Shown: positions 8,700 to 17,135, counted from the first letter of the stretch. The stretch: 64,000 bases of DNA from Mycobacterium hubeiense (GCF_002838065.1 NZ_PIZU01000008.1:78324-142323); one strand, 5' to 3'. The notes: generated from the letters alone by a model not told the origin. A program made the numbers and translations.

Positions 8700-9650
8700 G
8701 TGGATCCCTTGCCTGACAAGAGTGTTCGCAGTGGCCGCGCCGCCCATGGCCGGGGTCGGCCGGTCATGTTGGCGGTGGCCGGTGACAGCGCGGCGGGCAA
8801 GACGACCGTCACCGCTGGCTTGGTCAAGGCGTTGGGGCGCAATCGGTGTGTTTCGGTATCCAGCGACGACTATCAACGGTTTGACCGCGAGGAGCGGCGA
8901 GGTAAGCCGTTCACGCCGCTGCATCCGGATTGCAACTACTTCGACATCCTTGAACAGCACCTTCAGTTGTTGGCCACCGGTCAGCCGGTGCTCAAGCCGG
9001 TCTACGACCACTCCAGCGGCCGTCGTGTTCATCCGGAGCTCGTCGAGCCGAGCGACTTCGTCATCGTGCACGGCGCGCTACCGCTACACAGCAAGTTGGC
9101 GCGCGCCTGCTTCGACGTCACCGTCTTCCTCGATACGGCGGAGGTGGTCAGGCGTGACTGGAAGATGAAGCGCGACACGACTGTTCGCGGTTACACCACA
9201 GATCAGGTGAGCTTTGAAATGAGGGCCGGTGAGGCCGAATGGGCCCGATTCATTCAGCCGCAACGAGCACATGCCGACATCGTCGTCCGGTTCGCGCCGA
9301 TCCCCGAACGTGACGACCCGCCTGGTACGCCGCTTTCGGCTGAAGTGCTGCTCCGGCCCACCATTCGCCAGCCTGATCTGACCGGCATCCTGCAACCCGA
9401 TCTGACCCGTACCGCCCATCTTCGGCTGGCCCGCGACACCGACGGTCGACCCGCCGACAGTCTGCACGTCCATGGCTACACAGCGGCGGAGGGGAACGCC
9501 GCCGCGGAAAAGCTTATCTGGCACGCGCTCGGGGATCCGCGCACCGACGTACCCAAGTGCCTTGGTGTTATCGGCCCCGAAGCGCGAAGCACGCCGTTAG
9601 CGATCACCCAAATGATCCTGCTTCATCACCTCCTGCACGGGGCGCGATAG
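8700..9650 (+). CDS. prk: Phosphoribulokinase
   Basis: 316 residues. Walker A GDSAAGKTT (28-36), then VSVSSDDYQRFDREER, TPLHPDCNYFD and KPVYDHSSG, which are PRK motifs for binding and phosphorylating ribulose 5-phosphate. PRK makes ribulose 1,5-bisphosphate, a reaction with essentially no known use outside RuBisCO pathways. The GTG start at 8700 directly abuts the tkt stop, and the stop overlaps the cbbY GTG by one base. The regulatory cysteine pair of plant PRK is not apparent. This gene is the strongest marker of Calvin-cycle capacity in the window. Confidence 0.94.
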   Translation: MDPLPDKSVRSGRAAHGRGRPVMLAVAGDSAAGKTTVTAGLVKALGRNRCVSVSSDDYQRFDREERRGKPFTPLHPDCNYFDILEQHLQLLATGQPVLKPVYDHSSGRRVHPELVEPSDFVIVHGALPLHSKLARACFDVTVFLDTAEVVRRDWKMKRDTTVRGYTTDQVSFEMRAGEAEWARFIQPQRAHADIVVRFAPIPERDDPPGTPLSAEVLLRPTIRQPDLTGILQPDLTRTAHLRLARDTDGRPADSLHVHGYTAAEGNAAAEKLIWHALGDPRTDVPKCLGVIGPEARSTPLAITQMILLHHLLHGAR

Positions 9651-10393
9651 TGGGGGAGGCCGGTATTCCGGATCTGTCGGCGGTGATCTTCGACGTCGAT
9701 GGCACGTTGGCCGATACCGAGCGCGACGGCCACCGGCCGGCGTTCAATGAGGCATTCGCCATTCATGGCCTCGACATCAGCTGGGACGCCGAGGAATACG
9801 GGCGACTTCTGAAGGTTACCGGCGGCCGGCGCCGGATTGCCGCCGACTTGCGGTCGCGGGGCTTCGGCGACGCCGCAGACGACCTGGCCGCCGATATCCA
9901 TGAGACGAAGACGGCGTTGTTTCGCGAGCGGATCCTCGCAGGTGACGTGATGCCCAGGCCCGGGCTGGTGAGCTTGGTAATGAGCCTGGCCGATCAGGGC
10001 ATCCGGATCGCGGTGGCGACCACAGGGCAGCGGGCCTGGGTCGAGCCCCTGTTGGGCGAACTCCTCGGTGGCGGAATCGTCGAGGTAGTCGTGACCGGCG
10101 ACGACGTGAGCCGGCTGAAGCCAGACCCCGAGGTGTACCTCCGGGCACTTGATCGGCTCGGCCTTTCCCCGGAAGACGCTCTGGCGGTTGAGGATTCGGA
10201 GCTGGGCTTGCGCGCTGCAACGGCGGTCGGCCTGGCCACCATTGTGGTCAGTACCGATTACACCGCCGACCAGGACTTCACCGGGGCCGCCGTGGTACGG
10301 GCCGGATTCGATGGCGTCGACCCACTACTGGCTACGGGCTGCCGTCGGGTACACCGGCAATGGTGGACGATGAGGCAAGCGTGTCGGCGTTGA
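9650..10393 (+). CDS. cbbY: CbbY-type HAD phosphatase
   Basis: 247 residues. HAD motif I is DVDGTLADTE (D15, D17), then the helical cap (HRPAFNEAFAIHGLD, VTGGRRRIAADL), TTGQRAWVEPLL, RLKPDPEVYLRAL and VEDSELGLRAA. CbbY enzymes dephosphorylate xylulose 1,5-bisphosphate, a RuBisCO misfire inhibitor. The cap resembles CbbY, and the operon position after prk supports that substrate over phosphoglycolate. The GTG start overlaps the prk stop by one base (TAGTG). The C-terminus is followed by a convergent hairpin region. Confidence 0.86.
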   Translation: MGEAGIPDLSAVIFDVDGTLADTERDGHRPAFNEAFAIHGLDISWDAEEYGRLLKVTGGRRRIAADLRSRGFGDAADDLAADIHETKTALFRERILAGDVMPRPGLVSLVMSLADQGIRIAVATTGQRAWVEPLLGELLGGGIVEVVVTGDDVSRLKPDPEVYLRALDRLGLSPEDALAVEDSELGLRAATAVGLATIVVSTDYTADQDFTGAAVVRAGFDGVDPLLATGCRRVHRQWWTMRQACRR

Positions 10394-10471
10394 TCGTCGA
10401 TTAGCGGGTCGTCACCGCCGGTCTCGGACATGGGAGGGTGGGAGGACGTTTGGGCTGGTGCTCTTGGTCAG

Positions 10472-10507
10472 CGAGCACGACATGCTCGACGGCATCGCGT
10501 TCGCGAT
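10472..10507. terminator. Two hairpins between convergent cbbY and adhP
   Basis: CGAGCA-N5-TGCTCG (10472-10488) and ATCGCG-TT-CGCGAT (10494-10507) are both perfect inverted repeats in the 145-base gap between convergent stops. There is no clear T tract, as is common in mycobacteria. A bidirectional terminator is the simplest reading. Confidence 0.45.
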
Positions 10508-10538
10508 CTCCCAGCAACTCTCGCCGCGATTCGCGACG

Positions 10539-11609
10539 CTAGCCCCTTCGGTAGTCGATGACGACCCTGCCATCGATCTGTCCGCGCTGCATGCGGCCGA
10601 AGACGTCGTTGATGTCGTCTAACGCCGCACTGGTAACCATCGGCTTGATCAGCCCGCGAGCGTAGAAGTCCAGTGCCTCGGCCATGTCTTGACGCGTCCC
10701 GACGATCGACCCGCGGATCGTCAAGCCCTTGAGCACGATGTCGAAAATCGGCGCCGGAAAGTCGCCGGGCGGCAGCCCGTTGAACACGATGGTGCCGCCG
10801 CGCCGCGTCAACCCGATCGCCTGACCGAACGCCTGCGGATGCACGGCGGTGACCAGGACGCCGTGCACTCCGCCGGTGGCCTTCTGCACTTCGGAGACGA
10901 CATCTGCGGTCCGTGCGTTGACGGTGACCTCCGCGCCGAGGCGGGTGGCCAGCGCGAGTTTGGAGTCGTCGACGTCGATCGCGACCACGCGCAATCCCAT
11001 CGCGCGGGCGTACTGCACCGCGATATGACCCAGCCCTCCGATGCCGGAGATCGCCACCCACTGGCCGGGCCGGGTGTCGGTGACCTTCAGACCTTTGTAG
11101 ACGGTCACGCCGGCGCACAGGATGGGTGCGACCTCGAGCGGGTCGACGCCGTCGGGGATTCGGGCGGCATAGTTCGCGTTGACCAGCATGTAGGTGCCGA
11201 AACTGCCGTTGACCGTGTAGCCGCCGTTGCGCTGGCTTTCGCATAGCGTTTCCCAACCGGTTCGGCAGTATTCGCAGGTTCCGCAGGCCGACCAGAGCCA
11301 GGCGTTGCCGACCTTGTCGCCGACTTTGAGGTCGTCGACGCCCTCACCCAAAGCGACGACGGTGCCATACCCCTCGTGTCCCGGCACGAACGGCGGCTGC
11401 GGTTTGACCGGCCAATCACCTTGCGCGGCATGCAGGTCAGTGTGGCAGACGCCGGAGGTTTCCAGCTTGACCAGCGCCTCGCCGTAGCCGGGAGTCGGTC
11501 GCTCGAGGTCGGAAACCTGTAGCGGCGCACCGAATTCGGTGACGACGGCCGCGCGCATGGTGTCTGTCGATGGGACGGCTTGGACGGCCGTGTCGATGGC
11601 TTGTGTCAT
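10539..11609 (-). CDS. adhP: Zinc-dependent alcohol dehydrogenase (AdhP-like)
   Basis: 356 residues, a medium-chain alcohol dehydrogenase. Catalytic zinc residues are C55 (GVCHTDLH), H78-E79 (GHEGYG) and C165 (APILCAGVTVY). The structural zinc cysteines are C109, C112, C115 and C123 (CGTCEYCRTGWETLC). The Rossmann motif is GIGGLG (about 188-193). It oxidises primary alcohols such as ethanol with NAD. The ATG at 11607-11609 sits just downstream of a remnant aldehyde dehydrogenase tail on the same strand, so an ALDH-adhP operon probably once existed here. Confidence 0.92.
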   Translation of the reverse strand: MTQAIDTAVQAVPSTDTMRAAVVTEFGAPLQVSDLERPTPGYGEALVKLETSGVCHTDLHAAQGDWPVKPQPPFVPGHEGYGTVVALGEGVDDLKVGDKVGNAWLWSACGTCEYCRTGWETLCESQRNGGYTVNGSFGTYMLVNANYAARIPDGVDPLEVAPILCAGVTVYKGLKVTDTRPGQWVAISGIGGLGHIAVQYARAMGLRVVAIDVDDSKLALATRLGAEVTVNARTADVVSEVQKATGGVHGVLVTAVHPQAFGQAIGLTRRGGTIVFNGLPPGDFPAPIFDIVLKGLTIRGSIVGTRQDMAEALDFYARGLIKPMVTSAALDDINDVFGRMQRGQIDGRVVIDYRRG

Positions 11610-11662
11610 GAGTTCATTCCAATCGTGAAAGGTGTTTCGGGAGAAGTGGCTTTGGTCCTTGA

Positions 11663-11740
11663 TCAGAAGAACCCAAGGGCCTCATCTGAGTAGGAGACGA
11701 GCAGGTTTTTGGTCTGCAGGTAGTGGTCGATGGTTGTCAT
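11663..11740 (-). pseudogene. Remnant of aldehyde dehydrogenase C-terminus
   Basis: Twenty-five codons plus stop read MTTIDHYLQTKN then LLVSYSDEALGFF. This is the extreme C-terminus of mycobacterial NAD-dependent aldehyde dehydrogenases (LDHYQQTKNLLVSYS...GFF). No catalytic or NAD-binding part is present upstream, so the rest of the gene is deleted. Its strand and position immediately before adhP fit a former ALDH-adhP operon. An independently expressed short peptide is unlikely. Confidence 0.72.
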
Positions 11741-11872
11741 ACCGGGGCGCAAAGGTCATCAGCGAGCCCTCTGCGCCTGGCCGTGGGTACACGGTCATTG
11801 TGTTTCTCCTGCCTTCCGCCGACAAGCTGTGGGGGCCGTCACTGACGGTAGGTCCCGGAGGGTTGCGGCACG

Positions 11873-11890
11873 GTTGCATGACCGTGCAAC
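11873..11890. repeat. Inverted repeat GTTGCA-N6-TGCAAC in the pseudogene scar
   Basis: A perfect 6-base inverted repeat around TGACCG, just after the truncated end of the pyridoxamine-oxidase-family pseudogene. Flanking bases nearly extend it (CGG on the left, GG on the right). It may be an operator, a hairpin or a trace of the rearrangement that removed the neighbouring gene bodies. Confidence 0.4.
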
Positions 11891-11892
11891 GG

Positions 11893-12047
11893 TCACGCCA
11901 GTTTGGTGCCTTCCGCGGTGCGGAAAGCACCGTGCGGCGCTGTACGACAAAATTGACCGGAAAGATCTCAGGCTGACCACCGACGCTCGTGACAAGGCGT
12001 CCCAGCGCCACACTTGCCAGCAGATTCCAGCTTTCACTCTCCGAAAG
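11893..12047 (-). pseudogene. Pyridoxamine 5'-phosphate oxidase-family gene, frameshifted N-terminal remnant
   Basis: The frame reads ILSESESWNLLASVALGRLV then TSVGGQPEIFPVNFVVQRRTVL, the N-terminus of the flavin-binding split-barrel family common in mycobacteria. After RTVL one base is missing; the shifted frame continues FRTAEGTKLA and then meets TGA at 11893-11895. No start codon stands at the expected place (TGG GCC ATC where ATG is usual), and the C-terminal two thirds are gone. With the ALDH remnant, this explains the 545-base gap 11610-12154, where I see no intact gene. Confidence 0.75.
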
Positions 12048-12154
12048 GATGGCCCAAGAGGACCATCTCGACCCGGCAGCGTCCCTATCCTTGTACGCCA
12101 ACCAGGTAGCGGGACGCTCGCCGAATGCGAGCGGCGCGTGGTGCCGTTGATCGA

Positions 12155-12931
12155 TTAACGGTTCGTCGCTGCTTGTTTTGGGTTTGCGCGTGTGACGATC
12201 CAGTCGTACCACGCATCGAGGCCGTCACCGCGGGTCGCGGACATGGGCAGGATATTCGCTTCGGGGTTGATGGATCGCACGTACTTGCAACACGTTTCGA
12301 GGTCAAAGTCGACGTAGGGCAAGAGGTCGATCTTGTTGATGAGCACCAGTCCAGACGCCGCAAACATATGCGGGTACTTGAGCGGCTTGTCGGTGCCTTC
12401 GGTCACCGACACCACCACGACTTTGCTGTGCTCGCCGAGGTCGAACAACGCCGGGCAGACCAGATTGCCGACGTTTTCGATGAACAGCAGGCTGTCCGGC
12501 TCGGGGTCGAGGGCTTCCAGGGCGCGGTGCACCATGGCCGCGTCGAGATGGCATCCGGCACCAGTGTTCACCTGTACCGCACGCGCGCCCGCCGCCTGGA
12601 TACGCTCCGCGTCGAGCAGGGTCTCCTGATCGCCTTCGATGACTGCCACCGGCCGAGTGTGGGTAAGTTCGCGGACGGTGCGTTCGAGCAGGGTGGTTTT
12701 GCCCGCCCCGGGGGAGCTAGTGACATTGAGCGCAAGGATGTTGCGTGTCGCCAGCCAGTCACGGTTTTGCTCGGCGAGCAGGTCGTTCTTCGCGAGGACC
12801 TTCTGCTCCAGGGAGATGGTCTCGGTGTGGACGTGGTCATGACCGTCGTGGTCGTGGTGATGGTGCGGATGGTCGTGACCGGCCACCGTGATGACCGCAC
12901 CGTCGTCACCGCAGCCGCAGGTAGCGCACAT
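12155..12931 (-). CDS. hypB: Hydrogenase nickel incorporation GTPase HypB
   Basis: 258 residues. The N-terminal CxxCGC motif (MCATCGCGDD) is a high-affinity nickel site. A His-rich stretch with several HDH units (about 18-36) can store nickel. The GTPase part has SSPGAGKTT (P-loop), EGDQET, GAGCHLD, IENVGNLVCP and INKIDLLPYVDFD, all characteristic of HypB. It inserts nickel into the large subunit of NiFe hydrogenases with HypA. The start at MCATCGCG is set by the conserved motif. It lies 2 bases downstream of hypA. No hydrogenase structural genes are in the window. Confidence 0.96.
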   Translation of the reverse strand: MCATCGCGDDGAVITVAGHDHPHHHHDHDGHDHVHTETISLEQKVLAKNDLLAEQNRDWLATRNILALNVTSSPGAGKTTLLERTVRELTHTRPVAVIEGDQETLLDAERIQAAGARAVQVNTGAGCHLDAAMVHRALEALDPEPDSLLFIENVGNLVCPALFDLGEHSKVVVVSVTEGTDKPLKYPHMFAASGLVLINKIDLLPYVDFDLETCCKYVRSINPEANILPMSATRGDGLDAWYDWIVTRANPKQAATNR

Positions 12932-12933
12932 CG

Positions 12934-13263
12934 TCAGCTCACCTCCATCGAGAGGATTTTCAACTCGCGGCCGGATACCACCTCGACGTCGGCACCGCCG
13001 CACGGGCACAACAAGATCAGGTCCGGTATCTCGAAACAGGCGTCACAACTCCGGCAGTGCGCGATGCCGGGCCGTATGTCGAGGTCGAGGCGGGCGCCGT
13101 CGGCCACCGTGCCCTCGGTGGCGAGTTCGAAACAAAACTGCATGGCGTCCGGCACGACCGCGCATAGCGCCCCGACTTCGAGCTTGACGCTGTGCACGCG
13201 ACGGCCGGCGGCGTGTTCGCACACCGCGTCGAGAACACTCTGCGTCAGCGCCATCTCGTGCAC
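12934..13263 (-). CDS. hypA: Hydrogenase maturation nickel metallochaperone HypA
   Basis: 109 residues, the family size. The N-terminal MHEMALTQ includes His2, the nickel ligand. The zinc site is formed by cysteines in AHCRSCDACFE and LLCPCGG. HypA delivers nickel with HypB during NiFe-hydrogenase maturation. It is first in a hypA-hypB pair; hypCDEF are not here. The promoter probably lies in the 76-base gap before the alpha/beta hydrolase gene, unless transcription continues from that gene. Confidence 0.95.
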   Translation of the reverse strand: MHEMALTQSVLDAVCEHAAGRRVHSVKLEVGALCAVVPDAMQFCFELATEGTVADGARLDLDIRPGIAHCRSCDACFEIPDLILLCPCGGADVEVVSGRELKILSMEVS

Positions 13264-13339
13264 GTTTGCCCCGCTTCGGGCCTAATCAACTCACGATATG
13301 CCTGTAAGCGCTTCGGCGCGACAGCGTCCAGCGTTGCGG

Positions 13340-14236
13340 TTACGCCGTCACTCCCGACACGACCCGCCGCAGGAAGTCGACCTGGTCGGCTTTGACCTGC
13401 GGGTCGTTGTAGATGTCGAAATGCCCGTACGGGTAACGGCGAAGTTCAGCGCGTGGCGCGCGCTGCGCCGCTTTGATCGTGGAGCCCGGCGGGGTGGTGG
13501 TGTCGTTCTCGCATACGCAAATGAGCAGCGGCATCTTTAGGCGCGGCGCCTTGCGCCCCGGTCGGTAGAAGGCAAAATGCAGCATCAGGCGAGCAGCGAA
13601 CTCGTTGCGCCACAATGACTCCGGCGGGACGATGGCCTCGAATCCTGGCTGGGCGTCGGGCTCTGTCATCGCCGCCAGCGTGCCGGGCGGACCGACGGCC
13701 GGCGCCAGACGCGGTGGACGTCCCCGCCAGGCGCGCAACTGATCGGCGATTCCGGCAGCAATGAGCCGCACGGCATTCTTCAGAGGCACCTTCAGGAGTG
13801 CGGGGATCGAGTCGGTATACGGCGCCTGGGAGATCACCGCCGCGATCCGGGGATCGTCCGCGGCGACGGCCAGAACGTGGCCACCACTGAACGACGAGCC
13901 CCACAACACGATGCGATCGGGATCGATGCCGTCAAGCTGACGGGCCCACGCCACCACGGCGCGGTAGTCGTCATGTTGCTGGCCGATATCCACGAGTTGA
14001 CGGGGCTCGCCGCTCGACGCGCCGAAGTGGCGGTAGTCGAACAGGATGACCGCGAAGCCGGCGTCGCGGAAGGCCTCGGCATAGGCGGGCAGCCCGTCAT
14101 CGCGGGTGGCGGAGAACCCGTGTGCCATCACCACGCAGGGGACCTTGTGGTCGGTGTTTTCGGGGCGGTAGAGGTAGGCGGCGAGCTGCTCACCGTGAGA
14201 TGGGATGTGAACATCTTCGCGCGGCGGTGCGGCCAT
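13340..14236 (-). CDS. Alpha/beta hydrolase, dienelactone-hydrolase-like
   Basis: 298 residues. VVMAHGFSATRDDGLPAYAE is the oxyanion-hole strand of the family. GSSFSGGH is the nucleophile elbow with Ser in the second position, VCENDTTTPP carries the likely acid Asp, and YPYGHFDIY holds the catalytic His. Such proteins are serine hydrolases of unknown small-ester substrates. It is upstream of hypA on the same strand, 76 bases apart, and divergent from recA. No signal peptide is present. A function in hydrogen metabolism should not be inferred from position alone. Confidence 0.85.
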   Translation of the reverse strand: MAAPPREDVHIPSHGEQLAAYLYRPENTDHKVPCVVMAHGFSATRDDGLPAYAEAFRDAGFAVILFDYRHFGASSGEPRQLVDIGQQHDDYRAVVAWARQLDGIDPDRIVLWGSSFSGGHVLAVAADDPRIAAVISQAPYTDSIPALLKVPLKNAVRLIAAGIADQLRAWRGRPPRLAPAVGPPGTLAAMTEPDAQPGFEAIVPPESLWRNEFAARLMLHFAFYRPGRKAPRLKMPLLICVCENDTTTPPGSTIKAAQRAPRAELRRYPYGHFDIYNDPQVKADQVDFLRRVVSGVTA

Positions 14237-14296
14237 GGATCCGAACGATACGTCCGCGAGCGCTCACTTTCGTTTGGTTCGGCGTGTCAGCTTGAG

Positions 14297-14312
14297 TCGA
14301 ACACGTGTTCGT
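14297..14312. promoter_or_regulatory. SOS box (LexA operator) of recA
   Basis: TCGAAC ACGT GTTCGT matches the mycobacterial LexA consensus TCGAAC-N4-GTTCGA at 15 of 16 positions (last base T for A). It is 115 bases before the recA ATG, as in other mycobacteria. Confidence 0.92.
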
Positions 14313-14355
14313 CTAGTGTGAGCAGTGTTCGACGGCTAGATGCTGGTCAGGCGAC

Positions 14356-14378
14356 TTGTCGGTGGCTGCCTCTAGCGT
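14356..14378 (+). promoter_or_regulatory. RecA-NDp/ClpR-type promoter of recA
   Basis: TTGTCGGTGG, a 7-base spacer, then TAGCGT. This matches the RecA-independent DNA-damage promoter known upstream of mycobacterial recA. The same -35 element and the same spacing occur before the chiZ-like gene at 37689-37711. It gives damage induction independent of LexA cleavage. Confidence 0.85.
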
Positions 14379-14426
14379 CAGGGCCAACTGATCGAAAACC
14401 GATCACCCACTAGGACGGAGACCCCC

Positions 14427-16571
14427 ATGGCACAGGCCCCTGACCGCGAGAAAGCACTCGAGCTGGCTATCGCGCAGATTGAGAAGAGCCACGGCAAAGG
14501 CTCGGTGATGCGGCTCGGCGACGAGGTTCGCCAGCCGATCTCTGTCATTCCCACCGGCTCGATCACGCTGGACGTGGCGCTGGGCATCGGAGGGCTCCCG
14601 CGCGGCCGGATCGTTGAGATCTACGGCCCGGAATCGTCGGGTAAGACCACCGTCGCACTCCATGCGGTTGCCAACGCGCAGGCCGCCGGCGGCATCGCGG
14701 CGTTCATCGACGCCGAACACGCGCTGGACCCCGAATACGCCAAAAAGCTCGGCGTCGACACCGATGCGCTGCTGGTGTCCCAGCCCGACACCGGCGAGCA
14801 GGCGCTGGAGATTGCCGACATGCTAATCCGCTCTGGCGCGATCGACATTCTCGTCATCGACTCGGTGGCCGCGCTGGTGCCGCGGGCGGAGATTGAGGGT
14901 GAGATGGGTGATAGCCACGTCGGTCTGCAGGCCCGATTGATGAGCCAGGCGCTGCGGAAAATGACTGGCGCACTGAATAATTCAGGCACCACCGCGATCT
15001 TCATCAACCAGCTTCGCGAAAAAATCGGGGTCATGTTCGGGTGCATGACTTATACCACTCGTGTCACGCTCGCCGACGGCACCACCGAGAAGATCGGCAA
15101 GATCGTCAACCAGAAGATGGACGTCGAGGTGATGTCCTACGACCCGGTGACCGACCAGATCGTGCCACGCAAGGTGGTGAACTGGTTCAACAACGGGCCC
15201 GCCGAGCAGTTCCTGCAGTTCACGGTGGAGAAGTCATCCGGTAATGGCAAGTCCCAGTTCGCGGCAACGCCCAACCACCTCATTCGCACTCCGGGTGGAT
15301 GGACCGAGGCAGGCGACCTCGTCGCCGGCGATCGGGTTCTGGCCGCCGAGCCGCACCGGCTTAGCGACCAGCAGTTCCAGGTAGTGCTCGGTTCGCTGAT
15401 GGGCGACGGCAATCTGTCACCCAACCGGCGTGACCGCAACGGTGTCCGGTTCCGTCTGGGGCATGGCGCAAAGCAGGTGGAATATCTGGAGTGGAAGACA
15501 GCACTGATGGCCAACATCAAGCACTCAGTGCACGAAAACGCCGAGGGCGCACGGTTTGTCGACTTCACTCCGCTACCAGAATTGGCGGAGTTGCAGCGCG
15601 CAGTTTATATGGGTGACGGCAAGAAGTTCTTCTCCGAGGAGTATCTGAAAGCCCTCACCCCGCTGGCGTTGGCCATTTGGTACATGGATGATGGTTCGTT
15701 CAGTTTGAGGTCCAAGGGACTGCAGCAACGCACACTTGGCGGCAGTGGACGCATCGAGATTTGTGTTGAGGCAATGAGCGAGGGTACGCGAGTGCGGTTG
15801 CGCGATTATCTCCACCACTCGCATGGCCTGAACGTGCGGCTACGCCAAGTTGGTACGACTGGCAAGTGGGTGTTGGTGTTCTCAACCGAAGCCTCGGCGA
15901 AGTTCCAGGAGCTGGTGGCGCCCTACATGGCTCCGTCGATGGAGTACAAGCTTCTTCCGCGGTTCCGCGGACGGAGCACAGTGACACCGCAGTTCGTGGA
16001 GCCTACGCAGCGGCTGGTGCCGGCACGGGTCCTCGATGTCCACGTCAAGCCACGCACGCGCTCAATGAACCGGTTCGATATCGAAGTTGAGGGCAATCAC
16101 AACTACTTTGTTGACGGCGTTATGGTGCATAACTCGCCTGAAACGACAACGGGTGGAAAGGCTTTGAAGTTCTATGCCTCAGTTCGCTTGGACGTCAGGC
16201 GAATTGAGACCCTCAAGGATGGCACCGACGCAGTCGGAAACCGTACTCGCGTCAAGGTCGTAAAGAACAAGGTGGCTTCGCCATTCCGCCAGGCCGAGTT
16301 TGACATTCTGTATGGCAAGGGCATCAGCAAGGAAGGCTCGCTCATCGACATGGGTGTCGAGCAGGGCTTCATCCGCAAGTCTGGCTCGTGGTTCACCTAT
16401 GAAGGTGAGCAGCTGGGGCAGGGCAAGGAGAATGCCCGCAACTTCCTGCTGGAGAACGTCGATGTCGCCAACGAGATAGAGAAGAAGATCAAGGAAAAGC
16501 TCGGCATCGGCGCCGTGGTGACTGATGACCTCAACAATGGCGAAGTCCTGCCCGCCCCAGTCGACTTCTGA
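14427..16571 (+). CDS. recA: RecA recombinase with in-frame intein
   Basis: The 714-residue precursor contains a 350-residue RecA made of residues 1-205 plus 570-714. RecA motifs include Walker [29 protein letters not shown] and [13 protein letters not shown]. The C-terminal extein starts [18 protein letters not shown]. Residues 206-569 are an intein that must splice out to restore GVMFG-SPETTTG. RecA drives strand exchange, LexA self-cleavage and SOS induction. The ATG at 14427 follows GGACGGAG. recX overlaps its 3' end. SOS and ClpR-type promoter elements lie upstream. Confidence 0.98.
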   Translation: MAQAPDREKALELAIAQIEKSHGKGSVMRLGDEVRQPISVIPTGSITLDVALGIGGLPRGRIVEIYGPESSGKTTVALHAVANAQAAGGIAAFIDAEHALDPEYAKKLGVDTDALLVSQPDTGEQALEIADMLIRSGAIDILVIDSVAALVPRAEIEGEMGDSHVGLQARLMSQALRKMTGALNNSGTTAIFINQLREKIGVMFGCMTYTTRVTLADGTTEKIGKIVNQKMDVEVMSYDPVTDQIVPRKVVNWFNNGPAEQFLQFTVEKSSGNGKSQFAATPNHLIRTPGGWTEAGDLVAGDRVLAAEPHRLSDQQFQVVLGSLMGDGNLSPNRRDRNGVRFRLGHGAKQVEYLEWKTALMANIKHSVHENAEGARFVDFTPLPELAELQRAVYMGDGKKFFSEEYLKALTPLALAIWYMDDGSFSLRSKGLQQRTLGGSGRIEICVEAMSEGTRVRLRDYLHHSHGLNVRLRQVGTTGKWVLVFSTEASAKFQELVAPYMAPSMEYKLLPRFRGRSTVTPQFVEPTQRLVPARVLDVHVKPRTRSMNRFDIEVEGNHNYFVDGVMVHNSPETTTGGKALKFYASVRLDVRRIETLKDGTDAVGNRTRVKVVKNKVASPFRQAEFDILYGKGISKEGSLIDMGVEQGFIRKSGSWFTYEGEQLGQGKENARNFLLENVDVANEIEKKIKEKLGIGAVVTDDLNNGEVLPAPVDF
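15042..16133 (+). mobile_element. RecA intein with LAGLIDADG homing endonuclease, M. leprae-type insertion site
   Basis: A 364-residue intein from Cys206 to Asn569. Splicing residues are complete: N-terminal Cys, TPNHLIRT (block B, TxxH), C-terminal block VDGVMVHN with the penultimate His and terminal Asn, and +1 Ser. Two LAGLIDADG-type motifs keep their acidic residues ([13 protein letters not shown] and [11 protein letters not shown]), so endonuclease activity is plausible. Insertion after Gly205 is the M. leprae RecA site; the M. tuberculosis intein sits further downstream, after residue 251. The sequence also closely resembles the M. leprae intein as I recall it. Confidence 0.95.
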
Positions 16572-17064
16572 CGGGGCGGCCCGCGAAGAGCAGGCGCGGG
16601 CGTACTGCCTGCGCCTGCTCACCGCGAGAGCGCGGACGCGGGCCGAGTTGGCGGAGCGTTTGACCAAGCGGGGGTACCCCGACGACGTCAGCGCTCGAGT
16701 GCTTGACCGGCTCGCGGAGGTCGGTCTGGTCGACGACGCCGACTTCGCCGAGCAGTGGGTCCGGTCGCGGCGCATCAATGCGGGAAAAGGCAAGCGGGCC
16801 TTGGCTGTCGAGCTGCGCAACAAGGGCGTCGATAACGAGGTGATTACGCAAGCGCTGGCCGGCATCGACGCCGGCGCTGAGCGGGAACGGGCCGAACAGC
16901 TGGTCCGCAACAAGCTGCGCCGAGAGAAACTCGGCGACGACGATGACGCAAAATTGACCCGGAGGTTGGTCGGCATGCTCGCCCGCCGCGGCTACAACCA
17001 GTCGATGGCATTCGATGTCGTCAGCGTCGAGCTGGCCAGTGAGCGGGAACGACGGCGCGTCTAA
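16537..17064 (+). CDS. recX: RecA regulator RecX
   Basis: 175 residues, of three-helix RecX repeats ([59 protein letters not shown]). RecX inhibits RecA filament formation and ATPase activity. The start [12 protein letters not shown] aligns with M. tuberculosis RecX MTVSCPPPSTSE and gives a 35-base overlap with recA, the same overlap known in M. tuberculosis. An earlier in-frame ATG at 16525 would add four residues. It is co-transcribed with recA and so is part of the SOS response. Confidence 0.95.
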   Translation: MAKSCPPQSTSDGAAREEQARAYCLRLLTARARTRAELAERLTKRGYPDDVSARVLDRLAEVGLVDDADFAEQWVRSRRINAGKGKRALAVELRNKGVDNEVITQALAGIDAGAERERAEQLVRNKLRREKLGDDDDAKLTRRLVGMLARRGYNQSMAFDVVSVELASERERRRV

Positions 17065-17100
17065 GAAGTCTGCGCAGCGCTGGCGAGGCTGGGGACCTGA

Positions 17101-17135
17101 CCGGAAACGTGATACCGCATGCACCACGTTTTCGG
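17101..17135. terminator. Hairpin between convergent recX and gluD
   Basis: CCGGAAACGTG (17101-17111) pairs with CACGTTTTCGG (17125-17135), an 11-base stem with one G-U wobble and a 13-base loop. It lies between two convergent stops, so it may terminate both. There is no long T tract. Confidence 0.5.

Noticed and set aside
9557..9649. An N-terminal extension of CbbY
   Set aside because: The extra 31 codons lie wholly inside prk and are unlike HAD proteins. The GTG at 9650 overlaps the prk stop and starts just before the DVDGT strand.
15042..16133. The recA insertion as a disrupting insertion sequence
   Set aside because: The reading frame is open throughout, has splicing residues at both ends and no transposase or terminal repeats. 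It is an intein.
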